59,825 nt of DNA, from NCBI RefSeq assembly GCF_010093535.1, contig NW_022985219.1, positions 283,999-343,823 of the forward strand, written 5' to 3'. How positions within the stretch are numbered: position 1 is the stretch's first letter; every line of letters starts with the position of its first letter. Source of the stretch: Lindgomyces ingoldianus (Eukaryota; Ascomycota; Dothideomycetes; Pleosporales; Lindgomycetaceae). Shown here in pieces: positions 44,214-57,700 of this stretch. The position numbers and the translations under genes are program-made. Below the pieces are notes generated by a model that saw only the letters and a list, made by a program, of their open reading frames with translations, ran no database searches and had not been told where the DNA came from.

Positions 44214-45460
44214 AACCCTAACTGCGCGGTGGATTTTGATTTTCCTGCGCGCAGGCATCGCGCGCACAGGGCTCTGCGGGTTTGCCGCACCAGCTACCAG
44301 CGCCGCCCGCAGACCACCAACCTCAGCGACCATAACGACGACCACGACCGCTAACACAACACAGTTCTCCACTTCCTAGCTGTGCTCAGGGCATCAATGC
44401 TCTAGCGCAGCGACGGCGCAGTTGATTTTATTATTCCTTTTGCACTAAAACGCGCACAGGCACTGCATCTCGCGCAGCAGCGACAAGCCCGCGCTCGCAG
44501 ACCACGACTACAACCACGACTACCACGACAACCACCAACACAATAGGTTTCTCCATCTTCTAGCTGTGCCTAGGACATTAATACCTTAGCCTAGCAACTG
44601 CGCAGTAGATTTTGATTTCCCTTTGCAGCAACACGAACACAGACTCTGCAGTTCGCACAGCATCTACCAGTCACCGACTGCAGACCACGACTACGACCAC
44701 AAACGACTACAACTACCACCTCCTCCTCAACAGGTTTCTCTAATTTCTGGCCGTGCTTAGGGCATCAATACTTTAGCCTAGCGACAGTGCAGTTGATTTA
44801 GACTTTTCCTTTGCGGGGACGCGCGCACAAGGTCTGCGTTTCGCGCAGCAGCTACAAGCCCCGGCTGTCGACCACGACTACAACTACCACCATCACCGCA
44901 ACTACGACTACCAACACCACCACCACTACCACCACTACCAGCGCAGCAGGTTTCCCCACTTCCTAGCTCTGCTTAGGGCATCGACACTTTAGCCCAGCGA
45001 CTGTGCAGTTGATTGTAAGTTTTCCTTTGCGGGTATGCGCGCACTGGCTCTGCTGTTGGCGCAGCAGCTACCAGCCCTGGCTGTCGACCACAACTGCAAC
45101 TACCACCATCACCGCAACTACAACTACCACTATCACCACCACCACTACTAACGCAATAGGTTTCTCCACTTCCTAGCTGTGTTCAGGGCATTAATGCCCT
45201 AGCCTAGCGACTGCGCAATTGATTTGATTTTCCTTTACGGGGATGCGCACACAGGCTCTGCAGTTCCGCGGTAGACCACGACTACAACCACAACCACCGC
45301 CACCTCAACAGGTTTCTCTCCTTTCTAGCCGTGCTTAAGGTATTAACACCCTAGCCTAGCAATTGCGCGGTTGATTTAGATTTTTCCTTTTTAGGGACGC
45401 GCGCACAAGGTCTGCATTTCGCGTAGCAGCTACCATCCACGGGTGTCGACCACGACGACT
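44214..45460 (+). repeat. Minisatellite built from helicase-gene fragments and (ACN)n
   Basis: Six complete units (and a partial one at 44214-44290) of about 150-215 bp lie in tandem. Each has a core of about 65 bp (AGGTTTCTCCACTTCCTAGC ... GACTGCGCAGTTGATTTT), a GC-rich linker and a run of ACC/ACG/ACA triplets. Cores start near 44362, 44545, 44732, 44948, 45158 and 45310. The core matches coding bases 45746-45811 of the adjacent helicase gene, which encode FVHFLAVLGIDAPAQRLR. The array therefore arose by repeated copying of a piece of the gene it precedes. Confidence 0.85.
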
Positions 45461-45642
45461 ACTGTCGCACGTGTCTCACGCGATATCATACCCATGTACT
45501 GCACTATTCACTCATTAGGCATAGCTCCTATCTCGTACAGTATATAGTCAGCTCAGAGCTCTATCGAGCTCCTCAGACCTTACAATACACTCGTTCAATC
45601 CACTTTGTTTGGATCTCACTACCTTGTCGACTCGCTTCCCAT
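45461..45642 (+). promoter_or_regulatory. Probable promoter of the helicase gene
   Basis: TATA-like CAGTATATAGTCAG near 45538-45551 lies about 95 bp before the ATG, followed by a C/T-rich leader ending CCCATATG. The segment is un-RIPed and separates the gene from the minisatellite. Confidence 0.45.
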
Positions 45643-48600
45643 ATGACCCCTCCTCAGCTCATGCAAGAGTTTGAGCTAGAGGACGCGCTGCTTAACGTGC
45701 TGGCGTCATTTATCTTTAAGCTGGTAGGCGATCAGTCGTTTAGCAGCGGGTTTGTCCACTTTCTGGCCGTGCTCGGCATCGATGCCCCGGCCCAGCGACT
45801 GCGCAGGGCGAAACACTACTCATACATGCTCGCCGGCGTAGCATACTGCATACGCGTGTTGGGCGTTGAGAAGCTGCTTCCGTCAGCTAAGCGCAGCAAG
45901 CAGACTAACAAGGACTGTAAGCGCTTCCTAGCTAAGAGAGTAAAGTATCTAGCTAACAGTTTGTACAGTCTAATAAGCTAAGTAATTAGCTTGCTAGCGT
46001 ATAGAAAGCATGTTGCGTTAACAGACAGCAACTTAGGCAGCGCGTACTAGTCTAAGGACAAGAAGATCTTCTACTTAAACAGCTAACCCATCTACATTAG
46101 CTAGTTCTGCAAGATGGCTTAGGACATAGTAGTTAAAGTAGAGAAGATGTTGTAGCAGGAGCTAATATAGCTTAAAGAGGCTAAAGAGCGGTTTGCTATT
46201 AATCTAGCACACGTAGTAGACAAAGTCACATTTACGCAGCAAGGCTAGTAGTTTGCAAAGCGGCGCGAGAACAGTCTAGCAGACAAGCTATACTAGATGC
46301 TAACCTAGGTTAAGCAAAGCGCGCAAGGCTGTAAGCTAAAGCATTACAGAAAGTAGCTTATTAAGCAAGTTAAGTAGTACTTGTGTTAAGTTAACTGCTT
46401 TTTAATGCTGCTCTTAGTGTGCGTGCACATAACGTCTAGACAGCTAGGTTAAGGGCTAGAGATCTTATTAATAAGGTTTTATAACAGGCTGCCGCAGGAC
46501 CGCAATATCTTTATAGCAGACAGCTAAATTATAACTGTTGTCTGCTATTACAAGTCTTAGTTGCAGTAGGATAGACTAAAGGTGGTTCTATGTTTTCTTT
46601 TGCTGCGGCTAGGGCAGGTTATAGCTATCTACTTAGTATACTTGCAGCTGTTCTAGGAGTATCTCTAGGTGCAGGTGCTTAGCAAAGGACGCACTAACTA
46701 CATCTAGGTAAATAAGCAAAAGCTGTAGTTAACAGACTAGCTAACATAAGCGCTAAAGTAAAAGATAGGCAAGAGACTAGGCGTTAAGCTATACACATAA
46801 GACTACTAGTACATACTTGTTAGCATTAGACAAGTTACAGTTAGGCACTTATTTAGTAAAAAGTATTAAAATAATGTTAAAAAGATTAAAGAAGCTAAGG
46901 TAAATAAAAAAAGTAAAGACTTAGTAAAGCTATAAAACTTATAGATAACAGTTATAGGTTTAGTAAACTATAGTGTGCTAATTAACATTATTAAGCATTT
47001 TAGCTTACACTTTATTAAAGCGTTTTAACTTTTTAGCATAATGTAGCACTGCTTCTTAGAGCTTAATAGTAGGTTTAGAGCAGTGCAGCAAGGGAAAGAA
47101 GTAAAAAAGAGACGCAAGAAGAAAAAGAAAGAGAATAAAAGAGAATTAGGCTATTATAAAATAAAGTAAATATAAAAGTAAAACATTAGCAGCAAGAGTA
47201 GAAAGAAAAAGCTAGAACTACAGCCTTAGAGGATTTGTGTACAAAATAATTAAGATAAAGCTATTAAAAAGGTAATACAGCAGGTAGTTAGGCAACAGAA
47301 GATTAGCTTTTAGTCTATAAAGCAAAAGTAAGCATTACATGCTGTATGTAACAGTTAGACGCCACTTGTAGTTGTGCTTCTAACAGGCAGAGGTAAGAGC
47401 TTGCTGTTTACTATGCTAGCGTGCATAAACAATGCTAGCGTTACTATAGTTATTATTTTATATTAAGAGCTTATTAACAACACAGTAGACTGTATGTAGA
47501 AGTATAGAATTAACTATATTAAGTAGAAGTATAGTAAGACTAACCTAGCTACTGTAGTTATAGTTAGCGCTAACACTATAAGTAATATTATAAGCAAAGG
47601 GAACTTCTTAGAGTACGCAACTATGCTAAGCACAAAGAGGATGCTGCAGCAGGTAGTAGTAGACAAGTGTTATCTTATCTTTATAGCAAGCCACTAGTAG
47701 CAGAAGCTAGCAAAACTAAAGAATCTACAGTTGCTACTGTGCCTAATAGTACTGCTTGCAGCAACGCTTCTACTATTACAAGAGTGTAAACTAGAGGCTA
47801 GCATGCTAGTTTAGTGTACAACGTACGTGCGCGCTAGCACTGTCTAGCTAAACATACAATACTTTGTGTTATAGTGTTAAGCTAGTAAGCTAGAGAAGAT
47901 AGCACTTACAGTAGGCTTACAGAAGCAGTTATTGTTACTTACAACAGAAAAGAAGGGCGCAGTGTACTACTGCAGCAAGAAACAGTGTTAGAGGATAGTA
48001 GAAAAGCTTAGATATAAATACTATCACGCTAACATCTCTAATTATGCTAAGCAGGTAAAGCAGTAGCTTAGCTCTAGTAGGCTAATTATAGCTACGTTAG
48101 CGCTAAGGACAGGGGTTAATTACCCTAGAGTAGTGTATATACTACATGTAGGGATGCTATAGAGCATAATTAACTTTGTGTAAGAGAGCAGGCGTAGAGA
48201 GTAAAGTAAGAAGAAGGTTAACTTAGTTATTATTATAGAGTGTAGATCTGTAGAACAGAAGATGCTTAAGCACAGCAACAACTTATGTGTGCAGGCTATA
48301 GGGTTGTTTTTAACAGGCCGCAGGTGCTAACAAGCGCTAATAAGCATGTACATAGACAGTAAGGCTGTAGCGTGCAACAACATTAAGTCTACTAGATGTA
48401 ACTAGTGTAGAGAGAGAGTCTACAAGTTTAAGCGTTTACAGCAGGAGACAAGCACTAAGTAGCAACAGGTTTAAAAAATAATAAATATAGTGTAGGCAGA
48501 ATGCGCTATATGCTAGGTGCTAGACAACTTAGGGCTAGACAAGTAGCAAACGCATAAGATAATTAAGTGTATAGTATAGGCAAGTGTGCATAGAGTTAAC

Positions 48601-48944
48601 ATAGACTATTTTTAAAAGGGTATACGTAATAACAGCATTAAGAATAGTTATTAACGCTGCTTTATTATTTAAAGGTATGCGCTACAGGCAAGGACGTTAC
48701 AGCAAAGTGTTAATAGCTAAATGTAGTAGTACCGCTAGTACAAGCAGCTGCTGTTGGGGATAGCTAGGCAGTTAGGATTATCTAACAGTGCAGATACTGC
48801 AGAAAGCTAGGCAGAGACTAGAGAGAGTATGTAGCGTGGTTAGAAAAGCGGCATAGGTATTAGGTATAGGGCAAGTATTTTAGTAATATGTTTGTAGTAG
48901 TAATTAAACTTATTAGGTATAAACTAAAGTAGAATAGCTACTAA
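45643..48944 (+). pseudogene. Telomere-linked RecQ-type helicase, decayed
   Basis: The first 112 codons are intact (MTPPQLMQEF..., stop 45979-45981), then the frame breaks repeatedly. The N-terminal half matches the conserved front part of fungal telomere-linked helicases (FVHFLAVLGIDAPAQRLR; LLLVCVHITSRQLG near 46405; QDRNIFIADS near 46500). The helicase half shows Walker A LLTGRGKSLLF near 47380, VVVDKCYLI (from DECH) near 47655, ALRTGVNYP near 48100 and QESGRRG-type motif VI (RIPed) near 48180, followed by Cys pairs near 48410 and 48510. GAG->AAG and CAT->TAT changes have destroyed the DECH box. Such genes lie next to telomeres in several fungi, supporting a subtelomeric setting. The C-terminal part stops at a solo LTR. 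Confidence 0.82.
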
Positions 48945-49261
48945 TGTAACAGCACAGGCAAGACAATAGGTCTGAATGCGGTGGGAATCCACTTAGAGGC
49001 ATATGGGAGTGCGTGGGGACTTAGAACCTAGGAATGCTATTAACACCTATAGGCCTTGTACAAAAGGACATTAGAAAACTACTAAGCTAGCTACAGGGGC
49101 GAGGTGCGACTAAATACATGGAGGAATTAGGGTAACAGCAGGGGGCTGGGCAGAGTCGGGGCTAGGTCGAGGTCGGGGCCGGGTTGAGGTCGGGGCTGAT
49201 ACAAGGGCCTTCTGGAGGCTCCGGGCGACTTGAGATGGAACGATTCATGAAAATCGTTACA
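48945..49261 (-). mobile_element. Solo LTR, family L3, reverse
   Basis: The 317-bp LTR (TGTAACAGCACAGG ... AAAATCGTTACA) has the perfect duplication ACTAA (48940-48944, 49262-49266). It is largely un-RIPed and GC-rich, with an expansion of GGGGC/GGTCGAGGTC-type sequence relative to shorter copies. It interrupts or caps the helicase relic. Confidence 0.92.
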
Positions 49262-49410
49262 ACTAATACACTAATTATTTTCTTATATATACTAGCTATG
49301 TTTCTACTAATACAAGTTTCTTTAAATCTATGCTAGTAATTATAGTAAATAATAATAAATTATAAGATACTATTAACTAGAGTTTATAAAACTATAATTA
49401 ACTATAGTAA

Positions 49411-49790
49411 AGAAGAGGAAAAGAGAGTAAAAGAGAGTAAAAGAAAGTAAAATATAGTAAAAGAAAGAAGATTAGAGCAATCTATAATTATTATAGTAAC
49501 TAGTAGTAAATAAAACTAAATTATAGTAATTTAGAATACTTTTTAGCACTTTTAAGCAATTTATAGTAGTTTAGAGAAAATTGTAGCAAAGGGTAGCAAA
49601 GGGTAGCAAATTAGAGCACGTTGTAGTAAGTTGTAGTAAACTATAGCAATTTGCAACATATTGTAGTAAAGTGCTGTACATTATAGTAAATTATAGCAAA
49701 TTGCAGCAAGTTGCAGCACATTACAGTAATTTACAGTAGTTTATAGCAAATTATAGTAAAAGATAGTAAAAGAGTAGAAAATATTATACA
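49411..49790. repeat. Degenerate 10-bp-period repeat, consensus ATTATAGYAA
   Basis: About 37 consecutive units of 10 bp keep phase for almost 380 bp (for example ATTGTAGCAA, AGGGTAGCAA, GTTGTAGTAA, ATTACAGTAA). Units drift in sequence but the TAG.AA core keeps its register. It ends at the TA target of a fold-back element. A period close to one helical turn can produce intrinsic DNA bending. Confidence 0.85.
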
Positions 49791-49793
49791 TTA

Positions 49794-50892
49794 ACGTACT
49801 TTACAGGCGAGTTGCTCACACACCTAAGTTGCTTACTTTTGCTAAGACTCTACTAAACTACTTTTCCTACACTAATGCATTCCTAATAACACTACTTAGA
49901 CGCGCTAAAAGAATCTTAGATACAGCTTACACTCTAGGCTTTTAAATAAAATATAAAACTCTTAAAGAAACATGCTACAGCTATGTATAGAGTCTTTTAA
50001 AAGACAATAAATAACTACAGCGCTAGACAACCTTTACAAGCTAATTCTACAGCTAACTTACAGAGGCTAGGCAATAATAAGAAGAAGGTGATTATTAAGA
50101 CTATACTTAAGCTATATGTGTAAGAATTCTTCTTTTAAATAGCATTTATAGCTAATATAGCTAATTCTTTATGCGCTAAGTATAATCTAGGCTATGTTAG
50201 CATAAACTAGCCTAGTACATTTATAAAGTGTTATTTAGAGCTTAAAGTAAAGTTTTAAGCATAAGTATAGTTAATTGATATTTAGCCTATAATAAAGCTT
50301 ATTTTACTAAAGTTATATGTGTTATTATTCTAAATGCTATACTTAGCTTGAATATTCTTTATAAGGCTAAACTTACTCTAAATTACCTTAGAACCCTTAT
50401 AGAAAGCTCTTATATAGTTGTATTATGCTTAAATGTTACTTTAAGCTCTAGATAACACTTCTTAAATGTACTAGGCTAGTTTATGCTAACATAGCCTAGA
50501 TTATGCTTAGCGTGTAAAAAATTAGCTATATTAGCTATAAATGCTATCTAAGAGAAACATCCTTATGCATATAGCTTAAGTATAGTCTTAATAATTACTT
50601 TTTTCTTATTATTACCTAGCCTTTGTATGTTAGCTATAGAATTAGCTTATAAAAGTTGTCTAGTGCTATAGTTATTTATTATCTTTTATAAGACTCTGTA
50701 CATAGCTGTAGCATGTTTTTTTAAAAGTTTTATGTCTTATTTAAAAGCTTAGAGTGTAAGCTGTATCTAACATTCTTTTAGTGCGTCTAAGTAGTGTTGT
50801 TAGAAATACATTAGTATAGAAAAAGTAGTTTAGTAGAGTCTTAGCAAAAGTAAGCAACTCTAGTGTGTAAGCAACTCGCCTGTAAAGTACGT
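49794..50892. mobile_element. Fold-back element, RIPed copy
   Basis: 1,099 bp, with ends ACGTACTTTACAGGCGAG and complement, and TA on each side (49792-49793, 50893-50894). It has the same arms and loop as 33529-34628 with extensive CA->TA change. It contains no gene. Confidence 0.9.
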
Positions 50893-51008
50893 TACATTAA
50901 AACTAGTTGTATATATTAAAAGATATACAAAGATAATAAATTAAACTCAACTATTGTATATTATTACAAACTAAAGAACATTAGATTAATAAATTAAAAA
51001 AATAGATA

Positions 51009-51110
51009 ACGTACTGCATAGGCAAGTTGCTTACATACCTAAGTTGCTTACTTTTACTAAGACTCTACTAAACTACTTTTTCTACACTAATGCATTTCTA
51101 ACAACACTAC
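51009..51110. mobile_element. Fold-back element, left piece (rest at 58814-59484)
   Basis: It begins after TA (51007-51008) with the fold-back terminus and aligns to the first 100 bp of the other copies. It is split here by Gypsy3, whose duplication ACTAC lies at 51106-51110 and 58809-58813. Confidence 0.88.
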
Positions 51111-51704
51111 TGTTACGGTCTATGGTTGGACCAGCGTAACTCCACCAGCAGTGCTCACTAATCTAGCTGGGTTAGGACAAGGCTCGTTTAGGGACCAATC
51201 GGAGGACGCGGAGGCAGCACGCCTACCTAAGATTATGGAAGAATGCGTTGTCTAATAAGGAAACAGGCTGCAAGTTTAGGGAGCTAGAGGGAGCTTATAG
51301 GAGCCTGTCTTAGCAGGCTCCCCTAAGCTCCTGCTAACTCCCCTTAGCATCCTTAGCATATGTATATAGTTCCTATATTAAACAACCTTTAAAAGGCGTG
51401 TTTAATGTTTAGTTTATTTATTATATAGACTAAGTAGCATTTAGCTTTCTAAAAAGCTGTAATACTATTTATATATCTTACACTATATATACCTCTAACC
51501 TTGTCTAAAAGGACTGTTTAACCCTAGCCTCTCTACTGCTGCACATAGGGCAAACTATAATCTAGTCGCCCTTCATTCTCTATTAGCCTAATAGCCTGTA
51601 CGTAGGACTGTACACCCTACTAGATTAGCCCCTTCTACTTATTCTACTCCTTCTCTAGGAACATTACTAGACCTAAGTGCTTTTACAAAGCAAGGATTAT
51701 AACA
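51111..51704 (+). repeat. Gypsy3 5' LTR
   Basis: It starts TGTTACGGTC. Its first ~165 bp keep CA and CG sites (CCACCAGCAG) that are TA in the 3' LTR; the remainder is RIPed. Confidence 0.93.
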
Positions 51705-54700
51705 TTAAACACTACCCTCTTTAAAAAGTATAGCAACCTCTTAACACAATTTAGATTCTAACATAGCCTACACTGCGCTATCTAGATCTACGGAAGTTCC
51801 TACTTAAAGTAAAGCTGTTCTTACAGAACAGATTAACTTAATCTAGAACAACATTAAAGAACTACAGCAGATTAGTAATAAGGTTAGTAAGCTACTAAAA
51901 CTTAAGTAAAAATTAGCTAACCTTTACTAAAAACTTATAAATTTATAAAGCCCTCTACCTCTTACTAACCCTTATAAAACAACTACCTAAGCCTACTAAA
52001 TACATAAATTATAAGTAGAACTAGTAAAAGTTTAAAACATCTTAATAAATAAAGCAAGTGTTACAGCTAAGAAGGCTTTAAAACTAGCCCTCTTAAAGCC
52101 TTTTAAAGAATTATTAAAAGACCTCTAACTATTCTTTACCTAATGCTACCTCTACATGCAGTATAATAAGAGAGCATTTTAGACTAATGCAGAAATAATC
52201 TTCTAAATAGGATTACACTTAGAAGGGCCCTTTATAATCTAGTTCTAACTCTACACTAATAACTAGATAGACTTTAAAGCTAATAGCGCCCTACTTAATC
52301 TTAAAACAAAGAAAGTATTTAGTAGTGTTAAAAATTTTAAGGCAGCTCTATTAGCTATCTACAGGACCTTAGACAAAAAAAAAATTGCAGCTAACTAACT
52401 AGACAATATAAAGCAAGGCAGCAGACTAGTCTAAAACTATGCAGCGCGTTTTAGAGAGCAAATAGCCATCTGTAGATAGAATAACTAGAAAGCCCTATGC
52501 TGCATGTTTTATAACAGACTAAATAAAAAAGTAAAAGATAAGTTTATGCACATAAACTAACTAACTACTTTTAAAGACTACATTAAGAAAGCTACAACCT
52601 ATAACAATTGTTATAAAGAATGTAAAAAAGAAAAAAAATTAAAGGGAACTTTCTAAAAGCTAAAATTTGTCTCTAAAAAGAAAAAGCTTTTATAATATAA
52701 TAAAAAGCTAATAGACCTTAGTTATGCAAAGCATACATAAAGCCCCCCTCTTAAAAAGAGCTAAGTTCTAGGACGTAATAGGCTACCTCTAACAAAGGAA
52801 TAACAAAAGTGGCTAAAGAACAAGGCCTGCCTAAACTATAAAAAAGTAGGACATTTCTACTAAAACTGCCTAGACTCTTAGAAGGGGGAGAATAAAAATA
52901 CTACTGCAACAATAAAAGCTATCACTACTAAATATAGCCTTATAGATAAGGAAATATAGAAAAGACTAGATAATAAACTTTACTAGCAATGCAGAGGAAA
53001 TTACTTCTTAAACAACTGCTCTAAACTATATTAAGAGGTAGTTATTTAAAACTTTAGCAGCCTTAATATAGTGTTGTAAGACTTTGCAATTCTTAAAGGA
53101 TATAAAGAAGAGACTTAAATCTAGGGATATATTATAAATGTTTAGAAAGAAGAAAAACAGTTCCTCTTTTAAGACTAAACCTCTAGTACTTTAGCAAAAA
53201 AGCTTTCTTAACAGTTTTAGAGATGCAGGTGCTAGAAGTGCAGGTTATAACATAACTACCTAAGTAATTATATAGTCTTACTTTATTAAATAAACATTAG
53301 CAACAACTACTTAATATTTAACATTATACAAAGAATAGCTAAAGTTAAATATAACATTATAAATAAAAAAAAGTAATAGTAATTTTTTACTAAGATTAGA
53401 GATTAAAAGCTAAAATAGCTAGGTAAACCTGCTAGGTTTAAAGTACTATAACTAGCGCCTAAAAAACCTAAGACACTGCTTCTAAGCCTAGCAATCTCTA
53501 GAAAAGCTCTTACAATATAACAGAACTACAGACAATGTGTTCTCTGCAGAAGCAGCACCTATAGCACTAACAGTTGCTAATAGAAAAATCACCCTATACA
53601 GCTAGTACAAACAAAGGTATATCTATAGTAGACCTAAGAAAGTCCCCTTAACATGTTACATAGACCTAATAATTGTCTATACCCCTAGTACTAATGCACG
53701 CAACAGTATTGCATTAAGCATTAGGACAACAAACATTAAGCAGGATAGTAGCCTATATAAGAAAGGAACTACAACAGTTGCCTATAGCAAGGAACAGCCT
53801 TAGCCTGTAAAACTATAAATTGTTACACTTGTTAAACAGCTCCTCCTTACAAACAAGAAACATAAATAAAGTGTAATAAACAAGAAAACTATAGGTTCTA
53901 CTACTTTTAATAGAAAGCAGTAAGAAAAAAAGACTACCTAATGTTGCATTACTTAGTTAAAGATTATAAATGTAAAGTAGCTAACTGCTGTAACTAAGAA
54001 CATTAAATCTATAAAAAAAGAAAAAATAAATTTAATAATAATTTTTAGAACATTAACTTTTATCCCCTTCTTAATAAAGAAGTTAAACATAACATATTAG
54101 CAGTAATTATAGTAAGATAAGGGGCAGAACACAGCCTAACAACTACTTTTATGTATAAAGGAAAGCCTAGGCTAGCCCTTATAAATAGCAGATGCACCTT
54201 TACTACAATAAATAAGAAATAAGTAGATAAATAAAGTATACTATTCTACATAAAGAAAAACCTGTTTAAGGTAACCTTTACTAACACATTATTAATTAAA
54301 TATAGCAGAGGATAAATTAACCTAGAAACCTATAAAAAGAACTTTAAGACTTTAAATATAAGTAATTAGAGATCTATAAACATACTTAAGTTAGAAGGTA
54401 AATATAATACAATTCTAGGCTATAACTAGCTTAGAGCGCATAACCCTGCAATAGACTAGAGGACTATAACTATAGAAACTCCTAACAACCACGCGCGCAT
54501 AACCTGGTCAGCATGCCACAACAACAGATGCCTAGTCTACAAATAAGCAAAATAGGGTAGCAGTTACTACTCTAAGAAAAGAAAACTCTAGAAATTCCCT
54601 TACTAAAAGCTAAAAGCCTAGGTAATATAATTAATAAAGAAAAAGCTTAAGAAAGTCTCCTATAAAATAATTAAAGAAGATAAGGATGTAGAATAAATTA

Positions 54701-57700
54701 GCATTATCTAAATCTAAGAAGAAGGCTGCATCCTGCCTAAATATAAAGACTATAAGGACATATTTAAGACACTAGAGGACCCTAGAGAACTACTACTACA
54801 CTAGCCTTAGGATTATACTATTAACTTAATAAAAGATTATAACCTAAAAACGCATAAGCTTTGCCCCCTAACTAGAGTACAGAAAAAGGCCTTACAAGAA
54901 TATGTTAATAAAATATTAGCATAAGGCTACATCTAAAAAAGCTATAGCCTAGTAGCCTTAGCAGTAGTTTTTATAAAAAAGAAAGAAGAAAAAATCTAAG
55001 TCTATTAGGACTATAGAACTCTAAATAATAATATAATCTAAGATTAGTTCTCTCTACTAATTATACAAGACATTATAAATTAGCTAAAAGGGACCTAGTA
55101 CTTTACAAAGTTTAACATACAAGATAGATTTAATAAAATAAAAATATAAGAAGAAGATAAGTAGCTTACAGCATTTAAGACTCTATAAGGACTCTATAAA
55201 CTACTAGTAATGCTGTTTAGCTTAATAAATGCCTTAGCAACGTTCTAAAGAATTATTAATATAGCCTTTAACCTATACCTTAATGTCTTTACCTTAGTAT
55301 ATCTAGATAACGTCCTTATCTATTTAAAGGATACCCTAGAAGACTATATATAAAAGGTATAAAAAGTTCTAGAGTAGCTTAGAAAGTACAGACTTTATCT
55401 ACAGCTCTTTAAATATAAATTCTATGTTAATAAAATAGAGTATCTAAGATTTATAATTAATAAAAAAAAAATAAAAATTAATTTAGCTAAAGTATAAAAA
55501 GTACTTAAATAGCTAGAGCCTATAATAGTTAAAGAAGTAAAAGGATTCCTAGAACTATTAGAATATATTAGATAAATAATTAGGGACTACTTAAAAATTA
55601 CTATACTATTAACAAACGCTATAATAAAGGATTACGCTATAGCAAAATTTGTCTAGACTCTAGAAATAAATAAAGCATTTATAGCCTTAAAATAAGCTAT
55701 AACAGCTAAACTAGTACTAAGGATGTACAACCTATAATTAGACACAAAAATCTATACAGACGCATCCCTTAGAGCTAGCAGGGCTGCACTCTACTAGAAA
55801 CAGGAGGACAGAAAATGGCACCTAGTTGCGTACTATTCCGCCAAGTTCTTAGGACCTAAAGCAGGCTACAGCATACCTAATAAAGAGCTAAAAGTAATAT
55901 TAAATGCTGTAAAAGTTTAGGCTACTAAGCTACATAAAATAGCAAAACTATTTAATGTTATAACTAACTATGTAAATTTAGTTATGTTTTTAATAGTAAA
56001 GAAACTATTACTAATGCACATAAGATAAGTAATAGAGCTTGCCTAATTTAACTACATTATTAAGCATGTCCTAGGAATACAGAACTAGTAGGCTAACGCC
56101 CTTAGCTAAAGACTAGATTACTTTAATAAAAAAAAAGAAAAGACTAAAAAATTTACACTTTTTAAAGAAACTAATAAAAGATAGATCTATAATAAACTCT
56201 AACTTATAAAAGAATTCTATATGCTTATAGCTAGTAAGCAAGAATAGAAAAACTTAATTTAAAAATACTACAAATCTCTAATGTTTAGACACCTAGGAAT
56301 AGGCACCCTTTAGAAGAAGCTAAGGACTGCTATACTATAATAAATACCTAAGGTAAAGCAATTATGCATAGAGGTGCTTAGGGAATGTAATACCTACAAC
56401 AGAAACAACCTAAGGAGGCATAAGACTTATAGTTACCTTTAACTAATTAAAGCACTAAAGCTACTATAAATAATAATTACAATAGACTTTATTATAGAAT
56501 TACCCCTGTCTAAAGAACTAGGGACAGACAGAATGTGCAATATAATTACAGTAGCTCTAGATAAGACTACTAAGTATCTATACACTTAGCCTTTAAAGAA
56601 AATAATAACTGCTAAAGAATTTATTTATAAATTAGAATAAAATGTAATATTAGTATATAAATGCTTTAAGATTATTATCTCTAATTAAGATAAACTATTT
56701 ACTAGTAGTTTCTAGAAAGCAGTAATGCAGCACCTTAGTATAGCACATAAGCTATTAACAGCCTACTACCTGCAGACAGATAGTTAGACTAAAAGAGTAA
56801 ATGCAGAAGTAGAAAGATATTTAAAAAAGTACATTTCTTATACTTAGAAAAATTAGGCAGAATAGCTCTTAATAGCATAGTTAGCTATTAACAATGTAGA
56901 GTTAGCTATAATAAAAGAAACACTATACAAGGCTAATTTTAGATATAACCCCTACTTTACATTACATAGAAATTAACTAACAGATCTATAAAAGTTAATA
57001 GACTAGCTAGCAGACCTATGTTAAATACATAAAAAGTTAGCTATAGAAGCTAAGACTAGCAGAGAAATAATAGAGAAATATGTAAATAAATTATAACAAC
57101 TAAGACTAGAAATTTACCTAGGGGATTATATATACTTTAACACTAAAAACCTAAAGATACTAAGACCCTCTAGAAAGCTAGTAGAAAAAAAAATAAAACT
57201 ATACAAAGTCTTTTAAACCTAACAAGATAACTATAAGCTTAAGCTTCCTCTACATATAAAAATACACCTATAGTTCTATATCTCTAGGTTAGAAAAAGCA
57301 CTTAAAGAGATTCCTTTATCTACACAAGAATAAAAAGATAAAAAAACAGAATATAAAGTTAAACATATTATAGGTAATTAAAGAAACTAAAAAAAATTTT
57401 TAGTAAAATAGAAAAAGTAGCCTACTAGTAAAAATACATAGGAACTAGCTAAGAATTTGCGGAACGCGCAGCTATTAGTATAAGGGTACCTTTAGGCTTG
57501 TCTAAAAGAAACTAGCTAGGTAATAAGGCACCTATATTAAAAGGAACAGCTATGTTATTACTAGATAGCAGCAGCCTTTAGAGATAAGTCCTAGCTAACA
57601 ACAGCTAAGAAGGGGAATAGCCCTCTACTTTAGCCTTAAAAGCTTCTATCTTGTCTAAGGAGAAAAGATCCCCTTCTAAGTATTTTACGCAATAAGCCTC

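Noticed and set aside
43819..44379. Long GC-rich frames on both strands (up to 179 codons)
   Set aside because: They reflect GC content and the start of the minisatellite; no motif was recognised.
49411..49790. CRISPR array
   Set aside because: Ten-base degenerate units without spacers in a eukaryote; it is a minisatellite.
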